Both the position numbers and the translations under genes were made by a program. The notes under the pieces were generated by a model that ran no database searches, was not told the origin of the DNA, and saw only the letters and a program-made list of their open reading frames with translations. From the NCBI GenBank assembly GCA_964497515.1, contig CAZCCV010000029.1:1-33493 (forward strand): 33,493 nucleotides of DNA. The letters are read 5' to 3'. Below, in pieces: positions 23,515-31,979 of this stretch. Each line of letters opens with the position of its first letter. The stretch's first letter is position 1. Source of the DNA: CAZCCV01 sp964497515 (GTDB taxonomy: Bacteria > Armatimonadota > UBA5829 > DTLH01).

Positions 23515-24906
23515 ATGGACGAGCTGAATGTGGAAGCTGCGCGCAGAGACCGCGCAACTGAGATTATTACATCCGGCAGAATCACTTCGGCTGTCTGGTT
23601 CGTGGCCTGGCCTACAATTGGCAGCACTCTCATCCTCACGCTCTACAATCTCGTCAACAGAGCCTTCCTCGGGCATCTGAAAACCGGTGCGTCTGGGGCG
23701 CTGGCTGCAGTAGGCATTGGTGGCGCTGTACTCAACATCCAGTTTGCGCTTATGGTTGGGCTCTCTGTCGGCACATCAGCGCTTGTCTCTCAGTTTATAG
23801 GCGGAGGGAAGCATCGCGATGCCGACGAAGCTACCCGGCAGTCGCTTATTCTGTCCATTGTCGTTGGCATGTTGAGCAGTATTCCATTTGTTATCTGGGC
23901 TGCACCAATATCCCGGCTAATGGGTGCAAAACCCGATGTCCTTCCGCTCGCTAGTCAGTATATAGCAATTGTGGCTTGCTCCTCGGGGCTCGTATTCATC
24001 TACACCATTGTTACCGCCGCCTTAAGAAGCGCGGGTGACGTCAGAACGCCACTCTATATTGGTGCGGTGGTCATAATTCTCAATATTCTATTTGACTGGG
24101 TGCTGATCTTCGGACTCGGTCCGGTTAACGGAATGGGCGTGCTTGGCGCGGCGATTTCTACGGGTATATCGCGTGTAGCCGGTACGGTGCTGATCCTCTG
24201 GGCGCTTAAGCGCTCTGCTCTTGGAAGATCCTTAAACCACCTCATCCCTCAACGTGACTGGTTCGGACGGATTATGAACATTGGCTGGCCGGCAATGCTC
24301 GGAAACCTGGTGTGGACAGGTGCGGCCGTTGTACTCGTCGCAATGCTCGGTGCGCTGAAACAATCGACCGATGCAATCGCGGCTCTCACAAATGGCCTTA
24401 CCATCGAAGCAATCGCATATATGCCGGGTGTGGCATACTCTACGGCCGCCGCTCCACTGGTCGGACAGAACCTCGGAGCAGGAAAACCCGAACGAGCAGA
24501 GCGAATTGCTTGGACATCATCGTGGCAAGCTGTAGCTATAATGACTGTTATTGGAGTATTGTTTCTCGTAATGCCGAGGCAACTGGCGCTGCTTCTTACG
24601 GGCGACGAAGCTGTGGTTGCACTCACTGCATCGTACCTTATGATAAACGCTGTCTCCGAACCATTTTTAGCTCTGGGAATGACACTTAGAGGCGCACTTC
24701 AGGGAGCGGGCGACGTTCGTGTGCCAATGTGGATTGCTGTATTCACATTCTGGGGTGTTCGGCTCCCGCTTGTCTGGTTCCTTTCGGAGCGACTCGGTAT
24801 GGGCGCAAATGGCGCCTGGTTGGCGATCTCTGGCTCTACTATCCTCTCTGGCCTGATAACTGTAGCGTGGTTCAAAACAGGCAGATGGAAGACTATCGTC
24901 GTATGA
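23515..24906 (+). CDS. MATE-family multidrug/solute efflux transporter (copy 1)
   Basis: 463 aa, about 12 membrane helices in two homologous MatE halves, a cation-coupled exporter type (drugs, dyes or metabolites). Seen: an N-terminal motif TEIITSGRITSAVWFVAWPT shared with the next two genes, an RSAGDVRTPLYIG loop in the first half and LRGALQGAGDVRVPMW in the second, plus PLVGQNLGAGKPERAERIAW. The ATG has no normal SD; the only GGAGG lies inside the leader hairpin. First of three tandem paralogs. The substrate cannot be told from the sequence. Confidence 0.9.
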   Translation: MDELNVEAARRDRATEIITSGRITSAVWFVAWPTIGSTLILTLYNLVNRAFLGHLKTGASGALAAVGIGGAVLNIQFALMVGLSVGTSALVSQFIGGGKHRDADEATRQSLILSIVVGMLSSIPFVIWAAPISRLMGAKPDVLPLASQYIAIVACSSGLVFIYTIVTAALRSAGDVRTPLYIGAVVIILNILFDWVLIFGLGPVNGMGVLGAAISTGISRVAGTVLILWALKRSALGRSLNHLIPQRDWFGRIMNIGWPAMLGNLVWTGAAVVLVAMLGALKQSTDAIAALTNGLTIEAIAYMPGVAYSTAAAPLVGQNLGAGKPERAERIAWTSSWQAVAIMTVIGVLFLVMPRQLALLLTGDEAVVALTASYLMINAVSEPFLALGMTLRGALQGAGDVRVPMWIAVFTFWGVRLPLVWFLSERLGMGANGAWLAISGSTILSGLITVAWFKTGRWKTIVV

Positions 24907-24936
24907 CGCATAATACATAGGTTAGAGGGCAAGTCA

Positions 24937-26334
24937 CTGGAAAAGACTAAAACAAGAGACGCTGCTGGCGACCTAATCACATCCGGAAGCATATCCAGAG
25001 CTGTATGGTATCTGGCGTGGCCTACCGCCGTCCATTCAGTGTTCCAAACAGCTTATATGATCATCAACCCGATGTTCTTGGGCCATATGCAAGACAAGGT
25101 CAAAGAATCACTCGCCGCTGCGACTGTCGGGCGACCAGTGCTTATGATCCAGTTCGCGCTTATGTACGGAGTCGCAACGGGTGTGGCAGCGCTGGTTGCC
25201 AGATTCATCGGAGCACAGGACTACGAAAACGCCGACGAAGCCACCCGCCAGTCGATGATACTCAGCATAATCCTTGGAATAATCACTGCGTTTCCAGTCA
25301 TCATCTTCGCAGAACCCATCGCAAGGCTCGTGGGTGCACGGCCAGAAAGCGTGAAGCTGGCGGCTGACTATAGCGCCATAATATCGTATTCATCGGTTCC
25401 TGCGTTTCTCACTATGACTATTACAATGGCTCTAAGAAGCGCTGGTGAGGTAAAGGGACCGCTCTACGTAGGTGCAGCGACTATTGTAACCAACATAGTC
25501 TTCGATGCGCTTCTTATACGCGGTGCAGGTCCAATCCCGGCACTTGGGCTAAATGGAGCGGCCATCGCCACTGGAATATCGAGAGTAGTCGGCATTGTTC
25601 TACTATTCTACTGCCTCGACAGATCGATACTTAGAGGTTCACTCAGACGTTGGAAGATCAAACCCAACTGGTATGGCCGAATAATGAATATTGGAATTCC
25701 CGCTGCGATTCAGAATCTGCTATACTCAGTAAACTATTCCATCTATGTAAGGATTCTCGGCCTCCTGCCTAATGCGATGGCAGCGCAGGCAGCACTCGGC
25801 CCTTCATTTGCTCTCGAAGGAATTGCGTACATGCCAGGAGGAGCGTACGCAGCGGCGGCAACTGCACTTGTCGGCCAGAACTTAGGAGCCGGGAACCCAA
25901 AACGCGCCGAAAGAGCCGCACTGGTTGCCACATACCAGGCTGCTGCGCTGATGTCGGTGATGGGCATTATCTTCCTGGTCGCCCCTCATCCACTGGCCAG
26001 GGCGTTCATTGGAAAAGATCAGGCGGCAAGCAGCGCTGCTATTGTACCGCTCATTGTATCTTATCTGAGAATCAATGCGCTCTCGGAACCGCTCTTTGCT
26101 GTTGGTATGACGCTAAGAGGTGCGCTCCAGGGCGCTGGCGATGTCTCAATCCCAACCGTCTTGACATTCATCTCACTGGTTGGCTTCAGATTGCCGGTAA
26201 CCTATTTGCTTGCTATTAAGCTCGGTTACGGTGTCACGGGAGCTTGGATTGCTATGTCCGCCTCCACTGCACTATCCGGTATCCTTGCTGCTGTGTGGTT
26301 CAAGATGGGGCGTTGGAAAACTCAGAAAGTTTAG
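24937..26334 (+). CDS. MATE-family transporter (copy 2), apparent CTG start
   Basis: The first ATG/GTG/TTG in frame is the GTG at 25039, which would delete the conserved segment DLITSGSISRAVWYLAWPT and the first helix. The frame is open back to the stop of copy 1, and a CTG at 24937 is preceded by GAGG with eight bases between. Starting there gives 465 aa, matching the sister copies (463 and 470), so I call a CTG start. The frame is the same as copy 1 with only a UGA and ten codons between them. Seen: RSAGEVKGPLYVG, LVGQNLGAGNPKRAER and LRGALQGAGDVSIP. An annotation at 25039 would be about 34 residues too short. Confidence 0.82.
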   Translation: MEKTKTRDAAGDLITSGSISRAVWYLAWPTAVHSVFQTAYMIINPMFLGHMQDKVKESLAAATVGRPVLMIQFALMYGVATGVAALVARFIGAQDYENADEATRQSMILSIILGIITAFPVIIFAEPIARLVGARPESVKLAADYSAIISYSSVPAFLTMTITMALRSAGEVKGPLYVGAATIVTNIVFDALLIRGAGPIPALGLNGAAIATGISRVVGIVLLFYCLDRSILRGSLRRWKIKPNWYGRIMNIGIPAAIQNLLYSVNYSIYVRILGLLPNAMAAQAALGPSFALEGIAYMPGGAYAAAATALVGQNLGAGNPKRAERAALVATYQAAALMSVMGIIFLVAPHPLARAFIGKDQAASSAAIVPLIVSYLRINALSEPLFAVGMTLRGALQGAGDVSIPTVLTFISLVGFRLPVTYLLAIKLGYGVTGAWIAMSASTALSGILAAVWFKMGRWKTQKV

Positions 26335-26380
26335 CCTGCACCAAAGATGATGCACGCTTATTTGTATATAGATTGCGCTT

Positions 26381-27793
26381 ATGTCTGACCAAGTGATTGA
26401 AAAAGTTCCTCGCGACAAGGCGAGCGAAATAATTACGAACGGCCGAATATCGGAGGCTGTATGGTTTATGGCGGCACCTACCATCATCAATATGCTGGTA
26501 TATGCGGCCTACAACATCATCAATAGGTTCTTCATGGGGCACATCCCGGGGGACTCTGCGCCTTCAATGGCAGCTCTCGGTATTGGCCAGGTTTGGTTGA
26601 TGATTCAGCAAGCCATAATGTTCGGCATTTGCACGGGATCGTCAGCACTGTCGTCACGTTTCCTCGGATCGGAGGATGTCAGAAGCGCTCAAAAGGCCGT
26701 AGGGCAATCTATGGCACTTACCACAATAGTGGCGATCATCACTCTGCTGCCTCTTTCGATCTGGGCGTTACCTGCTGTTCGTTTAGCTGGTGCAAAACCA
26801 GAAAGCGCATATCTTGCTGCAGACTATCTACGGATTATCGCCTTCTACGGCTCGGTACCGATGTTCCTGCGCACCACTGTTCTAATAGCTCTTCGAAGTG
26901 CCGGAGATGCAAAGAGCCCGCTTTATACAGGCATCGTAATAGTGGTGGTGAACATACTCGTGGACTGGCTGCTTATCTGGGGGCCCGGACCGTTTCCTGC
27001 AATGGGTGTGCGAGGGGCAGCTATTGGGACGGTAGTATCTCAGTTTGCCGGACTGATAGTTGTTATGCACTTCCTCAAGAGGTCGGTGCTCGACGGTGCT
27101 GTCCGACGAATGCAGCCTCATATGGGATGGTACGCGCGCATACTGAGAATTGGTTATCCGGCGATTATTCAAAACGTGTTGTGGTCGGTGGGATTTGCGA
27201 TGCTCGTTTGGGTGCTCGGGAAATTGCCAGACAGCATCGACGCACAGGCTGCAACGCACGCACAGGCCGCGCTGACAATTGCTTACCCGATAGAGATGAT
27301 CGCCTTTATGCCGGGGAACGCTTACGGTATTGCGGCTACTCCGTTAGTCGGCCAGAACCTCGGAGCCGGAAAGCCCAAACGAGCCGAACACTGCGCGTTG
27401 GTCGCTACCGTACATGCGGTGGCTATTATGTCGGCGATCGCTGTTGTTTACCTTACAGTACCGAAGCTGCTGGCAGAGTTCTTCACTAACTCGAAACCTG
27501 TCGTAGCTGGGGTTGTATCGTACCTTAGAATCAACGCAATTGCCGAACCCTTCCTTGCGGTTGCAATGGTTCTTACAGGAGCGCTTCAGGGGGCAGGGGA
27601 TACTCTGACTCCAATGATTATCGAGCTCTTTGCAAGCATTATAATCAGATTACCTCTTGCATGGTTTTTGTCGGTTCATATGGACTTGGGAGTGCTTGGT
27701 GTGTGGATTGCTCTGGCATCGACAACGATGCTGTACGGTATAACCATAGGGCTATGGTTCAAAACGGGGCGATGGAAGCTGAGACGCGTGTGA
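26381..27793 (+). CDS. MATE-family transporter (copy 3)
   Basis: 470 aa, same architecture as the two preceding genes: SEIITNGRISEAVWFMAAPT at the N terminus, RSAGDAKSPLYTG, PLVGQNLGAGKPKRAEH and LTGALQGAGDTLTPM. There is a 46-base gap after copy 2 and no clear SD; a TATATA box ends ten bases before the ATG, which hints at an internal promoter, but no -35 was found. The three copies are clearly diverged, so the duplications are old. Convergent with the TPR gene; stops are ten bases apart. Confidence 0.9.
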   Translation: MSDQVIEKVPRDKASEIITNGRISEAVWFMAAPTIINMLVYAAYNIINRFFMGHIPGDSAPSMAALGIGQVWLMIQQAIMFGICTGSSALSSRFLGSEDVRSAQKAVGQSMALTTIVAIITLLPLSIWALPAVRLAGAKPESAYLAADYLRIIAFYGSVPMFLRTTVLIALRSAGDAKSPLYTGIVIVVVNILVDWLLIWGPGPFPAMGVRGAAIGTVVSQFAGLIVVMHFLKRSVLDGAVRRMQPHMGWYARILRIGYPAIIQNVLWSVGFAMLVWVLGKLPDSIDAQAATHAQAALTIAYPIEMIAFMPGNAYGIAATPLVGQNLGAGKPKRAEHCALVATVHAVAIMSAIAVVYLTVPKLLAEFFTNSKPVVAGVVSYLRINAIAEPFLAVAMVLTGALQGAGDTLTPMIIELFASIIIRLPLAWFLSVHMDLGVLGVWIALASTTMLYGITIGLWFKTGRWKLRRV

Positions 27794-27803
27794 TAGAAGA
27801 CTT

Positions 27804-28346
27804 TTAAGTCTCCGCCATCTCGCGGACTGTTCCGATTAGTCTGCGCAGCCGTTTGGTATCGAAATCCTCATCAGACAGCACATACGCACGCTTCAGGTGG
27901 AGGAGTGCGCGCTCGTAGTCCTTTTTGTGTCGTGCGAGAAGGGTGCCCAATTCTTCGTGGAGCATTCGGGAATTGGGATTGTTCGTCACTCCTTCTTCCA
28001 GAAACGACACAGCCTCATTCAGTTGGCCGGTACCGGATAGCATTCTAGCTCCGGCTGCGTACGCTTCATCGAAGTGGGGATCGAGCTTTGTTATCAGCCT
28101 GTCGAGCCCGATGACATCTGTGTTCATCTCCCAATCGTTGTTGTGGGCGATGAACTCGTGATGATACTGATCGGCTTTAATCCAAAGCAGATTCGCAAAG
28201 ACGGTGCGAAACTCGCCAGCAAGCGCAATAGCAGCCGAATCTTTGGCTCCGGCTGCACTCTTTGGCTTACTTTTCGATATGGTATTATCGAGGGTGGATA
28301 TCCCAGCAAGCATTGTAAGCATCAACACTACAGAAGCTACACGCAT
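27804..28346 (-). CDS. TPR-repeat protein of the ABC cassette
   Basis: 180 aa. An N-terminal hydrophobic segment (MRVASVVLMLTMLAGIS) suggests a signal peptide or membrane anchor. This is followed by a conserved-looking FRTVFANLLWIKADQYHHE segment and three TPR-like helix pairs (DPHFDEAYAAGARML, QLNEAVSFLEEGVTNNPNS, DYERALLHLKRAYVLSDED). The start is the ATG at 28346, eight bases after GGAGG, rather than the far upstream opening at 28475. It overlaps the small His-rich gene by ten bases. As the last gene of a four-gene operon it probably scaffolds or serves the ABC transporter at the membrane. The specific family is not recognised. Confidence 0.75.
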   Translation of the reverse strand: MRVASVVLMLTMLAGISTLDNTISKSKPKSAAGAKDSAAIALAGEFRTVFANLLWIKADQYHHEFIAHNNDWEMNTDVIGLDRLITKLDPHFDEAYAAGARMLSGTGQLNEAVSFLEEGVTNNPNSRMLHEELGTLLARHKKDYERALLHLKRAYVLSDEDFDTKRLRRLIGTVREMAET

Positions 28347-28567
28347 CTCCACGACCTCCACGCATATTTTAGCAGTCTGTATGCTACAAAGAGCATCACC
28401 ACGCCAACCATATATACGAGTTGGCAGCGCATCTCTGCCCAGTATTTCGGAGACTGCCAGTGATGACCGAGGCATCCGTGGCAGTGGTGCCCATCATCGT
28501 GTGCAAGGGCAGGGGATGCAAAAAGAGCCAACCAAACCCATACAGCCCGACGAATAACAGCCCACAT
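28337..28567 (-). CDS. small His/Cys-rich membrane protein
   Basis: 76 aa, unrecognised. A signal peptide (1-22, ending SPALA) would be cut to expose HDDGHHCHGCLGHHW: six His, two Cys and two Asp within residues 23-37, a likely metal-binding N terminus. One membrane helix follows (about 50-66), then a basic tail (RLLKYAWRSWR), so the metal patch should face outside. The ATG lies three bases after the permease stop, with AGGAGGGAG upstream; its 3' end overlaps the TPR gene by ten bases. Tight coupling on both sides argues it is a real gene. Metal binding (Cu, Zn or Ni) is inference. Confidence 0.7.
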   Translation of the reverse strand: MWAVIRRAVWVWLALFASPALAHDDGHHCHGCLGHHWQSPKYWAEMRCQLVYMVGVVMLFVAYRLLKYAWRSWRCV

Positions 28568-28570
28568 CTT

Positions 28571-29350
28571 TTACAACTCCCTCCTGGCAAACGCCAGCGA
28601 AGCAACGGCTATCATCATCGCCGTGTAGCACACTCCATACACTGCTACCTGAATGAGATAGGCATTAGGCACGTGCTGATGGTGCACCAGCGCTTCCTTG
28701 AAGTTGAAGGATTCCAGATTCGGCAGCAGGTGATAAACGACCTTTGCAGCTTTCCCCGCAAGCGGACTTTGCAAGCTCTGCACCAGAGGCTTGAAGTAAC
28801 CGATTTTTACCGTTCCCACTATGTAGACCAAGAGGGTTACCATCGCGGCTACAGCAGGGGTGCTCGCTACTGAAAGAAGCATTGCTATCGATGCTATTAC
28901 AGCAACCTCGAGCAGCGCATAACCCACTGCAACAATTAGATACCAATCCAAGGCTCCCATACTGTACAACAGTCCTGCGAAAGTGAGCCCAATCAAAGCC
29001 AACCCGAGGCTTATGGTAAGAAGAGTTCCGAAGTATTTGCCAAGCACGAGTTGTGTTCTGGTAATCGGTCGTGCAAGCACCGGATAGCACGTTCTCGACT
29101 CCATCTCTGCAGGCAGAGCCGTAGATGCAAGAGCTATCGCCAGAATTCCGCCGCAAAGCAGAATGCTCGTGCAGGAAAGATCCTTCATTATCTTCACTTG
29201 CACTCCGAAAGTGAAGAAAGAGAGCAGCACGGAAGAACAGATAACCGCCAGCGTGATAAGCATCACAACGTGGAAAATCTGCTTTCTGGCATTCTCCAGA
29301 ATCGACATTTCTGCAATAATCCAGATTTGCAGCATTTGTTTACTCCACAT
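28571..29350 (-). CDS. ABC-2 type permease
   Basis: 259 aa, about six membrane helices, with the ABC-2/NosY-like hallmark LARPITRTQLVLGKYFGTLL following the second helix. It pairs with the ATPase whose stop codon directly abuts this ATG (no gap). The substrate is unknown: ABC-2 systems move lipids, polysaccharides, drugs or act in copper-site assembly (NosFY). The His-rich partner encoded next makes a metal link thinkable but not shown. Confidence 0.88.
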   Translation of the reverse strand: MWSKQMLQIWIIAEMSILENARKQIFHVVMLITLAVICSSVLLSFFTFGVQVKIMKDLSCTSILLCGGILAIALASTALPAEMESRTCYPVLARPITRTQLVLGKYFGTLLTISLGLALIGLTFAGLLYSMGALDWYLIVAVGYALLEVAVIASIAMLLSVASTPAVAAMVTLLVYIVGTVKIGYFKPLVQSLQSPLAGKAAKVVYHLLPNLESFNFKEALVHHQHVPNAYLIQVAVYGVCYTAMMIAVASLAFARREL

Positions 29351-30262
29351 CTACGCTGCCAGTCTTAGGAAGGCCTCTTCCAGGCTCTCCCGATCGGCAG
29401 ATACAGAAATCAGCGGCTGCCCTGCTGTTCGCAGCAAATCGATCAGATCGTAGAGTCTCTCCGATTCAATCGTAATTGTCGTTTCCTTTCTATCCGCGCT
29501 TATCTCGCCACCAATGTCACTGATGTACTCTTCCAGCCGACTATCAACAAGGCCCGTAACTACGCGCGTGCCATTAGCGCCGTTTTTCAGTTCTTCTGGT
29601 GTTCCGGCAGCCATCAGCTTGCCGTGCGACAATACCGCCACACGGTCGCAGACAGTCTCGATTTCAGATAGCAAGTGGGAACTTAAGAAGATGGTTTTGC
29701 CAGCATCCTTCAGTTTCATCAGGAGATCACGCACCTGGCGTCTTCCCAAAGGATCGAGTCCCGAAGCCGGTTCGTCGAGGATAAGCAGTTCCGGGTCTCC
29801 CACCAACGCCTGTGCGAGCCCAACCCGCTGCACTTGACCTTTGGACATCTTGGATATAGGAGTCCTCGCAAGCTCGGCGAGTCCCACTGTTTCGATAGAT
29901 TCAGTCACTCGGCGCTTTCGCTCCCGTCGCGGAACGTCTGCAAGCCCTGCGTGCACTGAAACTACCTCAGCGGGCGTCATGAACTTGTGGAAGTAAGGCT
30001 GTTCCGGGAGGTATCCTACCGAGGCTCTCGCTTTTGGATTATCTATGGGTATTCCAAGCAGCGATGCTGACCCAGACGTGGGCTTGATGAAACCCAGGAG
30101 TATTTTTACAGTGCTTGTCTTACCAGCTCCGTTTGGACCGAGAAAACCGAAAATCTCACCGGGCTGCACTTCGAGATCGATCGAATTTACAGCCGTCTTC
30201 TTTTTGCCGCGCGGTAGATGGTAAACCTTCGTCAAATTCGATATTTGGATTGCAGAGCGCAT
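29351..30262 (-). CDS. ABC transporter ATP-binding protein
   Basis: 303 aa. The nucleotide-binding domain shows Walker A GPNGAGKT (42-49), a Q-loop near YLPEQPYFH, signature MSKGQ (139-143, a variant of LSGGQ), Walker B LLILDEPASGLD (159-170) and the switch His in SSHLLSE. The C-terminal approximately 80 residues form the extra domain typical of CcmA/NosF-type ATPases. The ATG at 30262 has AGG eight bases upstream. First gene of the four-gene cassette; no confident promoter in the 58-base gap before it. Confidence 0.93.
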   Translation of the reverse strand: MRSAIQISNLTKVYHLPRGKKKTAVNSIDLEVQPGEIFGFLGPNGAGKTSTVKILLGFIKPTSGSASLLGIPIDNPKARASVGYLPEQPYFHKFMTPAEVVSVHAGLADVPRRERKRRVTESIETVGLAELARTPISKMSKGQVQRVGLAQALVGDPELLILDEPASGLDPLGRRQVRDLLMKLKDAGKTIFLSSHLLSEIETVCDRVAVLSHGKLMAAGTPEELKNGANGTRVVTGLVDSRLEEYISDIGGEISADRKETTITIESERLYDLIDLLRTAGQPLISVSADRESLEEAFLRLAA

Positions 30263-30320
30263 CTGTTAAGCCTGTCCTCCGTGCTCTCGTACCACATAGA
30301 TTATCGGCTTACAATGCTGG

Positions 30321-31517
30321 CTACTTCACCTCAAATAGGCTAATTTGACCGTTAGACAGTGCGAGGGCGATACGATTTCTCATCGGCGATCTGGCAAATG
30401 CGTGTATGGTGCCGGGGAGTTGCTTCTTAAGAAGCACATTTCCTGTGCGCCCAATCAAATAGACTGACGAGCCATCGTAGACTAATACCTGACCATTTGA
30501 ACAGACTTGCAGCAGATTCCATTTGCCGAACATTCCGCCTTTTTCCCATCTTTCATTTCCACGCCGGTCGTATAGGGCAATGCGGTTCTCCAGAACGTCT
30601 TTGCCACCGTGTGTTATCGGCCGTTGGAACCCTACTGCCACACAGTCACTCTCGGTGCAGGCGTCCGCTGTCACTTTGTAGTCGTTGAACTCCCGCACCC
30701 AGTAATCACGCAGACTCTCATCTTTCAGATAGATAGTACATTTGGGAGCATCCTTGTTTGGTCTGGCAGTCACCAACAGACCATCACCCTCTGCGTACGT
30801 CTCGATCGAGTGCAGCCGGTCGGACATCCCAGCTCGCCACGCCAACTGTCTGCCAGTGAGCGTGAATCTACCCACACCTGAGTTCTGCCAGGTGCCGACA
30901 ACTACTGACTCTCCATCGCGAGTGAAACCCACCGTGCACGGCGCACCTGGGATCTTCCAACGCCTGTAACGATGACTTCTGGCGGAGATAGTGTAGATGT
31001 AAACGTACTTCTCACCGGTCCCAACTGCAAACTGACCCACCTTTGAAGAGGCCGAGCCAGACCAGATCGCTCCAGCAGTCTTATGCTTCCAGAGCAGCTT
31101 TCCTTCTGATGAAATGAAATAGGCTGTGGAATCGACAGGATTTAGGAAAGAGTAGGCTACAGCAGAGCCATCCGAGGCTGCAGCAACGCGATCGACCCCG
31201 GGAATAACGAGCTTCCATACGACTCTACCGTTTTCGCCAAAGCAGCGAAGAGTGCCATCGTTGTCGACCGTAATTATGAACTTGCCATCGATAGAACTCG
31301 TGAGGAACGCCGGGGTTCTGGTTACACGCTGCCAGATTTCATTCATTTCGCCGACTTCCCGGCTTCCGGCAGCTTGAGCTTTGGAGGCATCCTTAGTTGT
31401 GTTGTACGAACCTGGAGAAAGGCACATTAGCAGTACCATGAGGCAGCCTGCCAGCGTCAATCGATGGCCACGAGCCAGCCTTCTGCGAAAACCAAACCTC
31501 CGTGTAATCTTTCTCAC
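30321..31517 (-). CDS. secreted PQQ/WD40-like beta-propeller protein
   Basis: About 398 aa. The frame opens at 31565, but that region carries the promoter; the GTG at 31517, eight bases after GAAGG, gives a typical export signal with basic n-region (RKITRRFGFRRRLARG) and hydrophobic core (LTLAGCLMVLLMCLSPG). The remainder is repeated beta blades: FITVDNDGTLRCFGENGRVVW, AYFISSEGKLLWKH, GRFTLTGRQLAW, RIALYDRRGNERWEK, VYLIGRTGNVLLKK, ALALSNGQISLFEVK. It looks like a sensor or binding propeller without recognisable catalytic residues. It is directly upstream of the ABC cassette on the same strand (58-base gap), so cotranscription is possible. Confidence 0.75.
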   Translation of the reverse strand: MRKITRRFGFRRRLARGHRLTLAGCLMVLLMCLSPGSYNTTKDASKAQAAGSREVGEMNEIWQRVTRTPAFLTSSIDGKFIITVDNDGTLRCFGENGRVVWKLVIPGVDRVAAASDGSAVAYSFLNPVDSTAYFISSEGKLLWKHKTAGAIWSGSASSKVGQFAVGTGEKYVYIYTISARSHRYRRWKIPGAPCTVGFTRDGESVVVGTWQNSGVGRFTLTGRQLAWRAGMSDRLHSIETYAEGDGLLVTARPNKDAPKCTIYLKDESLRDYWVREFNDYKVTADACTESDCVAVGFQRPITHGGKDVLENRIALYDRRGNERWEKGGMFGKWNLLQVCSNGQVLVYDGSSVYLIGRTGNVLLKKQLPGTIHAFARSPMRNRIALALSNGQISLFEVK

Positions 31518-31552
31518 AGCGGATACCTTCGTGTCGCTTCCGTTCGATTGCA

Positions 31553-31581
31553 AGAATACCATCACTCACACTCGGTGTCAA
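31553..31581 (-). promoter_or_regulatory. sigma-70 promoter of the propeller gene
   Basis: On the minus strand, a perfect TTGACA (31576-31581), a 17-base spacer and TATTCT (31553-31558). Because it covers the apparent frame start, it supports the later GTG at 31517. Confidence 0.65.
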
Positions 31582-31691
31582 TTCGCCTCCCGCGGTTCTT
31601 AGTGTACTATGCGAGTGTGTAAAATTTAGAGAAGGGAATATCCTTACAGTTGCAAAACAGTTTCGCAGAAGCGAAAGGAAAGGAGACCCCC

Positions 31692-31769
31692 TTGGCAATA
31701 GTAGCACTGGAGAGAATGTTTGATCAACTGGACGTATGGGGACAGGATCCATCAGACAAATCGGGGTAG
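31692..31769 (+). CDS. possible small ORF, 25 aa
   Basis: In the 460-base gap between two minus-strand genes, AAGGAAAGGAGA is followed at five bases by TTG and 25 codons (MAIVALERMFDQLDVWGQDP...). Only the SD supports it; there is no strong promoter and no family. It may be chance or a remnant. Confidence 0.2.
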   Translation: MAIVALERMFDQLDVWGQDPSDKSG

Positions 31770-31840
31770 AGACTTTGGAGAATAATCAGTTTATAGCAAG
31801 CACGACGACATAGATGATTTGAGAGCTGCTGAGTATGAGC

Positions 31841-31869
31841 GCAGTGGGTTCCGGCCTCGACCTCACTGC
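31841..31869 (+). other. hairpin in the propeller intergenic region
   Basis: GCAGTG (31841-31846) / CACTGC (31864-31869), extended inward by GGT/ACC with a bulge, followed by CCCTTTATCTT. It could terminate a short plus-strand transcript covering the putative small ORF. Apart from these two items I see nothing in 31582-31979. Confidence 0.25.
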
Positions 31870-31979
31870 CCCTTTATCTTACTACTGCTTCTTTATCTCA
31901 GAAACCATCTCATCGAACAAGTCTGGGCCGAAAGCTGCGAGCAACTAATTGGTAACTCAAATTTGTGAGCAAATCCAAG

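Noticed and set aside
26593..27489. 298-aa plus-strand frame inside the third MATE gene
   Set aside because: Alternate frame of a membrane-protein gene, Arg/Cys-rich, no recognisable features.
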